This document shows, in pieces, positions 55,471 through 64,000 of a DNA stretch of 64,000 bases. A program made the translations under genes and the position numbers. The notes under the pieces are model-generated. The model searched no databases. It saw only the letters and a program-made list of their open reading frames with translations, and was not told the origin of the DNA. Origin of the DNA: Chloroflexi bacterium TSY (GTDB taxonomy: Bacteria > Chloroflexota > Anaerolineae > Caldilineales > Caldilineaceae). The stretch covers positions 1-64,000 of the forward strand of contig JAHBNG010000054.1 in NCBI GenBank assembly GCA_019217005.1, given 5' to 3'. The first letter of the stretch is position 1. Each line of letters opens with the position of its first letter.

Positions 55471-55794
55471 GTGAGTGCTGACGATATTATTTGGGCGCCA
55501 CATAGATATAAGCACTTTGCATCAACCAGATTATCATGGGCTGAGATTGTGCATTCTACAACAAGAGGGCCAGCAAAATACTTGCCGAGGACAGACGTTG
55601 AAGCATTAGAGCGAGAAGTATGGAGTAATGGAATACCAACGACAAACGATAGGCCGTGGAGGGTAATGGAGTTTGATCGTATAATCGGTGCCAGTGCGGG
55701 CAGTGAGAGCCGGTGGGTACGCGTTGAGCAGAGTAGCAGCACAATTCATGGACACCCCATCACGCAGCAGCAGTATGAAAGGTTAACCCGATGA
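55471..55794 (+). CDS. Putative toxin-domain protein of a two-gene unit
   Basis: 107 residues from GTG at 55471 with GGAG 8 bases upstream. Contains EIVHSTTRGPAKYLPR, RPWRVMEFDRIIGASAG and ends IHGHPITQQQYERLTR. Its stop overlaps the next start (ATGA). The size, the coupled second gene and the decayed duplicate of that second gene upstream resemble a toxin C-terminal domain with immunity gene. I cannot name the domain; an orphan module from a polymorphic toxin locus is inference. Confidence 0.45.
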   Translation: MSADDIIWAPHRYKHFASTRLSWAEIVHSTTRGPAKYLPRTDVEALEREVWSNGIPTTNDRPWRVMEFDRIIGASAGSESRWVRVEQSSSTIHGHPITQQQYERLTR

Positions 55795-56123
55795 CATTAG
55801 AAAAGATTTCGGAGAAAATAGATTTTTTGCCAGGCAGTGTTGTCTACGAAGAGTTAGCCCTTGATAATGAACTGACATTGGCTGACCAAGTCGACCGCCT
55901 GAACGAAGATCTGCTGCAAGTAGAATTCCCAGGCAAGGTGCTGCTGGATTTGGGTTGGTATCCTGCATTCAGCAACCAAGGTCAGTTTCAAGTATACGTG
56001 GTTCGTGACGCAAACTGGGACGAACCTCTCTTTTATGCAGAGGTAGCAAGTTTGGACGTACTCTATTCGGTCTTGGAGGCAGCACGGCGAACGGCAGCGG
56101 AAGCTGCCATGGTCGCTGTCTAG
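55791..56123 (+). CDS. Putative immunity protein
   Basis: 110 residues, acidic, soluble: YEELALDNELTLADQVDRL, VLLDLGWYPAFSNQGQFQVY and a C-terminal helix rich in Ala. Overlaps the preceding gene by four bases. A mutated second copy lies at about 55130-55300, as is common for immunity genes. Family not recognised. Confidence 0.5.
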   Translation: MTLEKISEKIDFLPGSVVYEELALDNELTLADQVDRLNEDLLQVEFPGKVLLDLGWYPAFSNQGQFQVYVVRDANWDEPLFYAEVASLDVLYSVLEAARRTAAEAAMVAV

Positions 56124-56284
56124 TATCGACAACAGATAGCCGGAAATGCTCCCTCTGACACATGCTCCAAGATGAGACGAATCTGCTCTTGTTCATTCCC
56201 CTCGCTGCGCATTGACCTCATCAAGCAGCGCCTGTGGCTATGGCAAGTCGGGATGGTTGAGTTCGGTGGCGAGGATATTGCCCT

Positions 56285-57529
56285 CTATACTCCTTCAATC
56301 ACCTCCAAACAACGATCAATCTCATCGGTCGTATTATAGTGAACCAATCCAATCCGCAGCAATCCGCCACTCATCTCTACGCCCAGTCGTTCGGTGAGAC
56401 GCATTGCATAAAAATTCCCATTCCAAGCATTGATATTTTCGGCAGCCAACGCAGCAGCAAGTTGGGCAGGTGTCGTTCCTTGCTTACGGATCGAAACCGT
56501 TGCCACGCGCTGACTGAGCGTGTGCTTTTCGCTTAAGCCATAGATGCGCACACGGGGAATCCCCGTTAAACCACGCATCAAGCGATCGATGAGCGACTGT
56601 TCATAGTCAAAGATGACGGGCCATGCGGCCTGTAGCTTTGCGCGGCGACTCGTGGTGGGAGATGCACCTCCATACGAGGCCCCTATATCGGCAAGGTAGT
56701 TGATGGCCGCCGCTGTCCCAGCCAATCCCTCGTGGTTCTTGGTCCCCGTCTCCCAACGGCCTGGAGACTCATCACTCGCAGTGGCCGCTTGATATTTGCG
56801 CAATCGATTCATGTGGGTGCGCTTGCCATAAAGCAGACCCACATGGGGACCAAAAAATTTGTAAGCGCTACAAGCCAAAAAGTCGCAATCCAATTCTTTT
56901 ACATTGATCAGCCCATGCGGAGCATATTGAACAGCATCGATAAAAGTTAATGCATCGTTAAGAGAGGCCCAATTGATAATTGTCTTGATGTCATTGATTG
57001 TGCCTGTTGCGTTGCTCGAATAGCCAACCGCAACAAGCTTGGTTCGTGGATTGATCTTGGCCTGCATGTCGTCCATGTCGAGCGTACCGGTTTCGACATC
57101 GATATCCACCATTTGTAGGGTAGCGCCACGATCTTCGGCTAAGAGTATCCAGGGACTGATATTGGCCTCGTGATCAAGACGTGTGACCACGATCTCATCT
57201 TGGGGGTTGATTTCTGCAGCCAGTGCTTGACTAACCTGAAAGGTCAGGCTGGTCATATTATTGCCAAAGACCACTTCATCGACTTCCGCCCCCAAAAAAT
57301 CGGCCGCGGCCTGACGAGCCTCTCGAATTGTTTCGTCCGATCGGAGCGATGTTTCAAATGGGCCTCCCGTATTGGCATTGCTACGGATCATATAATCTGT
57401 CATGGCGTCGATCACGCGCTGGGGAACCTGGGTGCCGCCAGGATTATCAAAGAAAATTGCTTGTCGACCGTTGAATAATTCGCGCAGAGCTGGAAAATGT
57501 CTGCGTAGCGCATATGCGTCAAGGACCAT
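56285..57529 (-). CDS. Cysteine desulfurase-like PLP enzyme
   Basis: 414 residues of the class V aminotransferase fold. FFDNPGGTQVP near the start, LDHEANISPWILLAE, VDAVQYAPHG (here read FIDAVQYAPHG) and the PLP-binding Lys in CSAYKFFGPHVG match the cysteine-desulfurase-like family that also covers selenocysteine lyases. The mobile active-site Cys loop is not obvious, so desulfurase activity is uncertain. Its position 1.2 kb from a selenoprotein gene is suggestive but not proof of a selenium role. Confidence 0.75.
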   Translation of the reverse strand: MVLDAYALRRHFPALRELFNGRQAIFFDNPGGTQVPQRVIDAMTDYMIRSNANTGGPFETSLRSDETIREARQAAADFLGAEVDEVVFGNNMTSLTFQVSQALAAEINPQDEIVVTRLDHEANISPWILLAEDRGATLQMVDIDVETGTLDMDDMQAKINPRTKLVAVGYSSNATGTINDIKTIINWASLNDALTFIDAVQYAPHGLINVKELDCDFLACSAYKFFGPHVGLLYGKRTHMNRLRKYQAATASDESPGRWETGTKNHEGLAGTAAAINYLADIGASYGGASPTTSRRAKLQAAWPVIFDYEQSLIDRLMRGLTGIPRVRIYGLSEKHTLSQRVATVSIRKQGTTPAQLAAALAAENINAWNGNFYAMRLTERLGVEMSGGLLRIGLVHYNTTDEIDRCLEVIEGV

Positions 57530-57552
57530 GTTTTCAAATGCTCCAATAGAAC

Positions 57553-59385
57553 CTAATCAATCTTTGGCAACCACTCGGCGATCATCCAAAAGCGCTCACG
57601 CCCCAAGAGAGTCTGAAGGTTTCCCGATAGTAACTGAATGGTCAGATCGCTAAGTTCTTGAAAACTCTTCAGGCGCAGTTCCTCGCTCATTTCTTCGAAT
57701 GGAGTTGCCACTTTGTGGACTTTGGGGGGATGGATATTGACAATACGCGGTGGGCGGTCGGGTGGCAATTCGGCGAATTCGCAGGCTGCCTCAAATGCAA
57801 CGTGAATACCGCCTAATTGATCGACGAGTCCATTTTCCACACCTTGGGTAGCTGTCCAGACTCGGCCATTGCAGATTTCGTCGAGATTCTCATAATCAAG
57901 TGAACGACCCTCAGCCACGCGCAACTTGAATTCGTGGTAGATATGCTCAATACTTCGTTGCATATGACGCGTCTGTTCAGTTGTCCAACAATTGGCGTCG
58001 CTTAGCAGACCCGCATTCGCACCACGCTCAATGATTTCGCGATTGGCTCCAATCTTTCCATAAGTCTTCTTGGTTACGGGCTTCATGCTAAAGACACCTA
58101 TGCTGCCTGTGACGGTTGCAGATTGTGCAATGATCTTGCGACCGGGCGCAGAGATGTAATAACCGCCGCTGGCTGCAACACCGTCCATAAAGACAACAAG
58201 CGGCTTTTCTCGGTCCAATAGCGTCAGTTCGCGCCAGATCAGATCACTGGCCAATGCGGAACCGCCAGGTGAATCAACATGGAGAACAACCGCATCGATC
58301 ATCGGATCTTCCCTGGCTGCTCGGATCTGCTGTTGAACCGTGCTGCTACCCATGGTTTGGCTACCAAACAGGGGCAGGGGCAGGGGCGAACTACGGCTTT
58401 TTCCCATCATGATCGCCCCCCCAACGCTGATGACGCCTACTGTACCGGAGAAAGGACCGCGCGCATACCGAAAGAGAAGTCGACGGGCCCGATCATATGA
58501 CTTGAGAACGGCTGGTTTGTCTGTGTCAGCGAGCAGAGAAGCCAATTCATCTTCGTAGGCCAGACCATCAATTAGGTCAGCGTTCATTGCCGCTTCTGCC
58601 AAGAGCGGCGCCTCATCAATCAAGGTACGGACTTGCTCAACCGTCAGTTTACGCCCATTTGCGATTGTTTGTGTAATTGTCTCATAAATGCTATCGAGCA
58701 ACCAGCTAATTTGGGCGCGGCTTTCTTCGCTCATGGATGAACGGGTAAACTGATCACCGCCGCTTTTCCAAGGAGCAATTTTGACCAGATCAAACTCAAT
58801 CCCCAAATAGGCAAGTGAATCTTTGAAAAAGCTCGGTTCTGAGCGCAGTCCCGTCACTGGCCACTCACTTTGGGGAGCCATATAAATGCTGTCGGCCCCT
58901 GTGGCGGCCAAATAACCCGCTGTACCACATGATTCAATATAGACAATCACGCGTTTGGGTTGTTGGATCCGTACGCTCCTTACCGCTCTGCGTCGTTCTT
59001 GATCTCGCTGTCGGAGTCGTTCGAACAGCCCAAGCATACTTTGCGCTTGAGAGAGCGTCATCGTTGGCGATTTGAAAAGGAGGATGACGCCTTTTACTTG
59101 TGGATCGCCAGCAATTTTCTGTAGAGCCTCATCTAGCGATTCTAGACTAATGGGCGGTCTACGGAACGGTACAAAACCTGCCCACCAAGGCATCTGTGGA
59201 TCCCGTTCCTCAATTGCACCATCTAACTCTATAATGATGTAATCTGGAATTTGTTTGCGACGTAGAGAGCGATAGCCATTGGCAATTGCGCAGATAAACG
59301 TGCGCCACCTGAGCGCCAGTCGTGTGCCAAGGCCAACTTTCTGAGGTTTTACCTTCCGCAGTTGTCTGTTTTCTGTCTCATTCAT
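57553..59385 (-). CDS. sppA: Signal peptide peptidase SppA, long form
   Basis: 610 residues with two tandem ClpP-like domains, as in the 67K SppA. The catalytic Lys207 lies in APWKSGGDQF (N-terminal half) and the nucleophile Ser406 in DGVAASGGYYIS (C-terminal half). No clear membrane helix or signal peptide is visible at the N-terminus, which is basic (LALRWRTFICAIANGYRSLRRK has only a weak hydrophobic stretch). Degrades cleaved signal peptides at the membrane in other bacteria. Read as a single intact frame. Confidence 0.85.
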   Translation of the reverse strand: MNETENRQLRKVKPQKVGLGTRLALRWRTFICAIANGYRSLRRKQIPDYIIIELDGAIEERDPQMPWWAGFVPFRRPPISLESLDEALQKIAGDPQVKGVILLFKSPTMTLSQAQSMLGLFERLRQRDQERRRAVRSVRIQQPKRVIVYIESCGTAGYLAATGADSIYMAPQSEWPVTGLRSEPSFFKDSLAYLGIEFDLVKIAPWKSGGDQFTRSSMSEESRAQISWLLDSIYETITQTIANGRKLTVEQVRTLIDEAPLLAEAAMNADLIDGLAYEDELASLLADTDKPAVLKSYDRARRLLFRYARGPFSGTVGVISVGGAIMMGKSRSSPLPLPLFGSQTMGSSTVQQQIRAAREDPMIDAVVLHVDSPGGSALASDLIWRELTLLDREKPLVVFMDGVAASGGYYISAPGRKIIAQSATVTGSIGVFSMKPVTKKTYGKIGANREIIERGANAGLLSDANCWTTEQTRHMQRSIEHIYHEFKLRVAEGRSLDYENLDEICNGRVWTATQGVENGLVDQLGGIHVAFEAACEFAELPPDRPPRIVNIHPPKVHKVATPFEEMSEELRLKSFQELSDLTIQLLSGNLQTLLGRERFWMIAEWLPKID

Positions 59386-60026
59386 GTGGGATTATTAATA
59401 GCTACATCATTGAAACTTCGGACAATTTTCTCTCGCCAGCAAACGAGCCGATTGTCCGAAGTTTAAGTGGCGTCTCTTTAGGAACGGGAATTTAATAACT
59501 TGTACAGTGTGTGCGAGATTAGAGATTACAAGGGCCGAATCTCTCTATCTCTACTCTCACAATCTCCAAATGTCCAAGTTATTTTCGGCTCATTCCTTAA
59601 TGACTCATGGAACGATGGTTCATCTAAATGAACCCAAAAAAGTATTTGGACACGGATTGATCGGATATTCAGGATTTTACCCGTGTGTATCTGTGAAAAT
59701 CCGTGTCCCATTTGTGAAGATTTTCTAGTATTTACCTATAACTTGGCGCAAAGTATAGGCGATACGAGAGACCCTGTCAACAGATTGCTTGTGTGATAGG
59801 CACAACGATGAAATTAAGCCACCCAAACCAGTATTTCAAATTCTTGACCTACTTCTTGTACAATCATTGTAATAAGATCGCTCAGGAATTCCATACATAA
59901 AAAAGCTTTCAGCTAATCAGCCGTCAGCTAGGTCGAAGCGACCACTTCGTGTTTGGTTACAGATGCGTAGCATCCACAGCCAGAATCTGGTTCCATCTAG
60001 TGGCTGATTTTATACTTTCCTATACT
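59386..60026. other. Gene-free stretch with several repeats
   Basis: Holds R4 copy 2 (about 59413-59475), an inverted GGACACGGATTGATC / AAAATCCGTGTCCC unit (59648-59708) and the reverse relative of the repeat at 9300-9372 (about 59905-60021), which ends ATTTTATACTTTCCT next to the recombinase transposon. No gene is supported. Confidence 0.5.
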
Positions 60027-62180
60027 CAGTAGATCCAAATTCTCGCGGAGAAGGCGTTCTCTATTACACGCAGTAGGCCAAAAAAGGGGTAAAATAGCCC
60101 TAGGAGGCCAAAATGAACCAAGAATTTAGCGCCGCAGTAACAGGATTCTGTGCCCATGTGAGAATGCTTTCTCCGCAAAGCGAAACTGTAAAACATTACG
60201 AAAGTGACCTAAATCAATTTGGCCAGGTGATAGAAAAAAGGCCAAGAGAGATAGGTCGCCAAGAGATAACGACGTTTGTAACGGCGCAACTCGAAGCGGG
60301 GATGAGCAGTGCGACGGTCAATCGCAGAGTGGCAACGTTGAGCCGATTTTTCGACTACTTGGCGGATGAGGCAGAAGACGAAAGCTGGTCAAACCCGGTG
60401 GTGTGGCGTCTACACCGACTGGATACAGGTTGCCATCTTCCCAGAGATATAGCGGAACGCATCGTCCGCCAGTTATGGGGGGAGCGTGAGTCAAGGTCAG
60501 ATAAGAGACCAAGTGATGTTGGCCTTGATGCTCGACGTTGGCCTGCGGGTGGGCGAAGTGTCGAAACTAGAGATGGGCGATATTGAAGCTGCCATAAATC
60601 CGGACGAACTGTGGTCACTGCGCGTACGCGGCAAAGGGAACAAAGAGCGTCGAGTCTGGTTGACGCCAGAAACCACAGCGCTGTTGGTGAGCTATATGGA
60701 TGAGCGTCCTGATGCAGTCGATAGCCATCTGTTTCTGACTCGTCGTCACAAAGGCATCAGTGTCCGCGGAATCCAGGAGCGCCTCGATTATTACCGTCAG
60801 CAAGCCGGACTCTCCGAGAACGAGGTCTCCTGTCATCGCCTGCGCCATACCTTCGCCAGACGAATGGCAGAGTCGCGTATGCCACTGCCTAGTCTCTCTC
60901 ATTGGTTGGGTCACAGTCAATTGAAAACGACCCAGATTTACATCGATGGTGCCAATCCTGATATGCGAGCCGACTATGAAGCTGCTATGGAGCAGTTGTC
61001 TCGCCAAGCCGCATGCTCGGATATTGAAGGAACGACATCTGCAATAGAGACAGAGAATACTGTGCCTTCTGAACATCGCACAGTGGAGCCAGCTGTTGGC
61101 ATCTGTTTGTCTGCTGATGAGATCCGTCAACGTCTCACCTCATTGCCGCTCTGGCTTCATCAACCCATCATCTCATTACTTCTCCACCAGCAATTACGCT
61201 GGAAAGCCCTCTATCGGCGGGAACGAGCCCTTCAGTGGCTTGGCGAACTCCAACGCGGTTGGCAATGGATGCTCGACCAGCGCATGCTCTCCAGCTTATC
61301 CGAACTAAGACGGCGCGATCTCCAAGACTACATCACCCACCTATGTGACTTAGAGTATTCCGTCCATACCATCAATCATTTTATTTGTACCCTCAAGTGT
61401 TTTCTGCATTTTGCTGAAGAATGTGGCCAGTCGATCGCTCCGGCTTTATATCGCATTCAACGTCTCAAACGACCCACTACCTTACCTCGTCCGTTGCGCC
61501 AGCATGAATTTGCTCAACTTGAACAGTTCGTCTTAAACTCAACGGCTCAGAGCCTTTCTCCTTCCGACCTCCTTGACCGTGCTTGGTTTCTTATTCTGGT
61601 TGATGCTGGGCTACGTATGGGCGAAGTGCAAGCTCTGCTCGTTCGAGATGCCAAATCCCATCGTGACCGTCGGTTGCCTGTTACCCAACGCACTGCTCTT
61701 GCCATCGATGCCCATCTGCAACATCGCACCGATGACCTGGCTACTCATTCCCCGCTTTTACTACGCGATGGCTTACCTCTTCGAGCCAATTATGTGCGCA
61801 ACCATCTTCATGCCTTTGCCGCCCAAGCTAACTTAGAGGGCGTCACTCCTCATCGCTTGCGCCATACCTTTGCCACCCGTTTGCTCAACAGTGGCCTTAT
61901 GCCCATCACTACCTTGCAGAAACTCATGGGGCACACTCATATCGATACCACCATGCTTTATGCACAGCTCTACGATGAAACCATTCAGCAGCATTATTTA
62001 GCCGCTATGGCTTCACATTCTGTTTACGCTATCCCTGAACCTGACCCCGCTATTTGGGGTCCCACTTTGGAGAATGCCTTTGAATCAACTTTTCAACAGC
62101 AACCACTTTAACTTTTATGTCTACTGCGTGTAATCTCTAATGCTACCTCTGCGGATAAAAGGCACATTTTGGATCTACTG
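60027..62180 (+). mobile_element. Transposon carrying a double tyrosine recombinase
   Basis: 2154 bp. Outer ends CAGTAGATCCAAA (60027-60039) and its complement (62168-62180). Further in, ATTACACGCAGTAG (60061 region) pairs exactly with CTACTGCGTGTAAT (62122 region), and the sequence between outer and inner arms is also loosely related, so the inverted ends are about 50 bp. The 5-bp repeat ATACT flanks it (60022-60026 and 62181-62185). The only gene is the recombinase. The same outer 13 bp bound the 215-bp elements at 4616, 9080 and 41255. Confidence 0.8.
60113..62111 (+). CDS. Fused double tyrosine recombinase (one +1 frameshift)
   Basis: The first frame (60113-60586) carries a core-binding domain (VKHYESDLNQFGQ, SSATVNRRVATLSRFFDYL). 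In the six-G run 60477-60482 one base must be skipped to join RQLWG to SVSQGQIRDQVML; the second frame (from about 60483 to 62111) then has catalytic domain 1 (GLRVGEV, HRLRHTFARRM, LGHSQLKTTQIYI), a second core-binding domain, and catalytic domain 2 (GLRMGEV, HRLRHTFATRL, MGHTHIDTTMLYA). Both keep Arg, His-x-x-Arg, His and the Tyr nucleophile. The restored protein has about 665 residues. The frameshift could be programmed, a mutation or a read error; GTG at 60486 could start a protein lacking the first core-binding domain. Confidence 0.82.
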
Positions 62181-62201
62181 ATACTAAAAAAATTAGATCG
62201 T

Positions 62202-63383
62202 ATGCACAGCATCTTTTGGGCTTTACTCGTTCTTGCACTCGTCGCAACCCTCCTACGTATGGATTGGGTTTACTACCTTGTTTATGTTGTAGGCGGTATT
62301 TGGGTCGTGAGTCATTGGTGGGTTCGCCGTTGTTTCCAGCTCGTGGACATTGAACGGGACATTGCACTTCATGCTTTCCCTGGCGAGACGATCCTAGGAC
62401 GGATCAAGATGCGCAACCGTAGTTGGTTTCCCATGCCGTGGGTGCATGTACAAGAGTCTGTCCCCTTTGAGCTACAAGAGCAGAACAGTTATCGAACTGT
62501 CTTGACCGTTGGCGGTCGTGCGAACAATGAATACCCATACCGGCTGCGCTGTAACAAGCGCGGTTATTTTCCGGTTGGTCCGCTGCGTTTGCAGACTGGT
62601 GATCTCTTCGGCTTTGTCAGCAGCGCATGGCAGGAAGGAAGCCAACCCTATGTCACAGTCTATCCTCGTGTTATCGCCCTGGAAAAGCTAGGATTGCCGA
62701 GCCGCTCACCGTTTGGTACGCTGAGTAGTCGACGGCAGATCTTTGAAGACCCGGCCCGTGTGGCAGGAGTGCGTGACTATGAATCAGGCGATAGTTTACG
62801 CAGCATCCACTGGAAGGCCACGGCGCGCGAAGATTCACTTCAGGTCAAAAAACTTCAGCCAGCCATTGCTCTCGACGTAACGATTATTTTGGATCTCAAC
62901 AGGAAGGCTTATCCAATACTCGGTGCCATTGGCTATAGCGAGTGGGCGATTACGGCTGCTGCATCGGTTGCCAGCCACATGATTATACAGCAGCGCCAAC
63001 AAGTTGGATTGTTGACCAACGGCAAAGATTCGATTAGCGAAGAACTGCCACCAGCGATTCCGTCTCGTGCAGGGCGTGGTCATCTGATGAGCATCTTAAG
63101 CCAGTTGGCTCGCATACAATTGCATGAACTCGATACGACATTATCAGAATGGATCCCAGGTCAATTGACCAACCTGGAATGGGGGACAACCCTTGTTGTT
63201 GTTGCGCCCACTCTCGACGAACAGGCTCTCTGGGCCCTACACAACGCTTACCGCCGTGGTTCAAATGTTGTTGCGCTGCTTTGCGCGCCAGAGAATGAGC
63301 TGGACTTGATTCAGGCACAGGGCAAACAGCTCGGTATCCTGGTTCACAAAACGGTTTGGGAGCAAGATTTACATACTGTATAA
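62202..63383 (+). CDS. DUF58 protein
   Basis: 393 residues from ATG at 62202; the frame runs back to 62169 into the transposon end. Two N-terminal helices (ILWALLV-type, here FWALLVLALVATLLRM and YYLVYVVGGIWVV) and the DUF58 core VAGVRDYESGDSLRSIHWKATA. Such proteins usually lie with a MoxR ATPase and a transglutaminase-like membrane protein. The transposon sits 21 bases upstream, so the original promoter or upstream partner gene has been separated. Confidence 0.85.
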   Translation: MHSIFWALLVLALVATLLRMDWVYYLVYVVGGIWVVSHWWVRRCFQLVDIERDIALHAFPGETILGRIKMRNRSWFPMPWVHVQESVPFELQEQNSYRTVLTVGGRANNEYPYRLRCNKRGYFPVGPLRLQTGDLFGFVSSAWQEGSQPYVTVYPRVIALEKLGLPSRSPFGTLSSRRQIFEDPARVAGVRDYESGDSLRSIHWKATAREDSLQVKKLQPAIALDVTIILDLNRKAYPILGAIGYSEWAITAAASVASHMIIQQRQQVGLLTNGKDSISEELPPAIPSRAGRGHLMSILSQLARIQLHELDTTLSEWIPGQLTNLEWGTTLVVVAPTLDEQALWALHNAYRRGSNVVALLCAPENELDLIQAQGKQLGILVHKTVWEQDLHTV

Positions 63384-63558
63384 TTATCACGTGCAATCGA
63401 AGAGATCCGCCGTTGGTCATCGTTGCGTCCAGATGGCAAAGTTTATTCGTTGGTGATGCTGAACAAACAAGCTGTTTGTTCTACAATTCGACGAAACGAT
63501 GACCAAGACCAAGAAATTCTAAGAAGAAATCCGAACCTGGACGAGAAGGAATATTTCG

Positions 63559-64000
63559 TTGCTTGAACAAAAATTTACAACATCGCCAACCGAATTCCAG
63601 CCTGCAATTGATGATGCCGAGAATGAACTTGGTTGGGTCTATTATGATCGTTCTTGGATTCGTTCTTTGTTGCGTCCATTTCTCATTGCTGTCCTGGCAG
63701 TTTGTATTACGGTTGCATTCCTTGCCTTTCTGCGCCATATCATTTCCGACATTCCACCAGCCTACACAGCGAGTAGCATCTTTCTGGGTGTCTGCGCGGC
63801 ACTCTTAGGATCCTTTTCGACAACATGGCTGGCTCAGCCAGGTCAGCGGGCCCGGCGCAATACAGGCATTCGCGCAGCTGAAATTTTACTGCTGCTTCTA
63901 CTCGTTCGCCTGACATCGTGGATCACCGTCGGTAATTGGCCTACATTGATGAATTTCATTACACGTCCGGTCGAGTCATTAATGGATGGTGCTTTTATTC
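63559..64000 (+). CDS. Membrane protein, N-terminal part (probable transglutaminase-like partner of DUF58)
   Basis: TTG at 63559 with AAGGA 8 bases upstream opens a frame to the window edge (147 codons seen). After a soluble head (FQPAIDDAENELGWVYYDRS) come three hydrophobic segments (FLIAVLAVCITVAFLAFL, SIFLGVCAALLGSFSTTWLA, AAEILLLLLLVRLTSWI). The position behind DUF58 suggests the usual transglutaminase-core membrane protein, but the core lies outside the window. The gap before it has a GCTGAACAAAC...GTTTGTTCTACAATTC palindrome (63454-63489). Confidence 0.6.
   Translation, partial: MLEQKFTTSPTEFQPAIDDAENELGWVYYDRSWIRSLLRPFLIAVLAVCITVAFLAFLRHIISDIPPAYTASSIFLGVCAALLGSFSTTWLAQPGQRARRNTGIRAAEILLLLLLVRLTSWITVGNWPTLMNFITRPVESLMDGAFI

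Noticed and set aside
60113..62111. Two separate integrase genes
   Set aside because: Domain order and continuity across the G run show one fused protein; treating the second ORF as an independent full gene would leave its first catalytic domain without a core-binding domain.

Overview
The window looks like a chromosomal segment of an undescribed or poorly sampled Chloroflexota bacterium (Caldilineales/Anaerolineae-like). This is inferred from the gene mix: secreted Thr/Pro-rich and DUF11 proteins ending in short tails of the type YLPLIKR, STAND regulators with an XRE domain, HipA-like/DUF3037 pairs, DUF2157/DUF4401/GDYXXLXY clusters, and very dense small dispersed repeats. No rRNA, tRNA or CRISPR array was found.

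Layout. 1-2.1 kb: a truncated surface protein and a UMP kinase. 2.5-6.5 kb: a broken XRE-NB-ARC regulator and a TPR protein split by a 155-bp insertion, interleaved with two paralogous exported mini-proteins ending in CEGxTCG. 7.4-15 kb: a zinc-type alcohol dehydrogenase and a minus-strand membrane operon (DUF2157, DUF4401, GDYXXLXY, YfhO-like). 15.4-24 kb: HipA-like kinase/DUF3037, SDR, DUF1444, a methyltransferase with an in-frame TGA, a DsbA-like protein with TGA at its first active-site Cys, a NagZ-like GH3 enzyme whose lipoprotein signal was cut off by an insertion, and two RNA methyltransferases. 24.4-33 kb: a heterodimeric ABC exporter, a NarL-type regulator, an IS701 element and two trypsin-like proteases. 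33-37 kb: ECF sigma factor and an anti-sigma gene interrupted by an IS1380-like element. 37-49 kb: three large secreted proteins, an IS110 element inserted in the tip of a miniature element, and an NfeD-like protein. 49-59 kb: YchJ, agmatinase, aminotransferase, a GrdB/PrdB-family selenoprotein with a clear SECIS hairpin, a small toxin/immunity-like pair, a cysteine-desulfurase-like enzyme and SppA. 60-64 kb: a compact transposon carrying a fused double tyrosine recombinase, then DUF58 and the start of its partner membrane protein.

Main novelties. (1) Two genes carry TGA exactly where the first Cys of a CPxC redox motif should be; one has a perfect 7-bp SECIS-like hairpin, so the organism probably uses selenocysteine. 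(2) The double tyrosine recombinase sits in a 2154-bp element (60027-62180) that shares terminal inverted repeats and an AGTNT-type 5-bp flanking duplication with three 215-bp miniature elements. This looks like an autonomous/non-autonomous transposon family based on a tyrosine recombinase. (3) A 155-bp element with 8-bp target duplications has four nearly identical copies, each with a perfect empty-site reconstruction; it has disabled at least two genes and one IS. (4) The STAND/TPR region with two CEGxTCG mini-proteins may be a peptide-sensing system.

Many genes carry single frameshifts (NB-ARC, YfhO, 15-kb membrane protein, ABC subunit, DUF4038, double recombinase, IS110). Two lie in G6 runs, so sequencing error must be separated from real decay.
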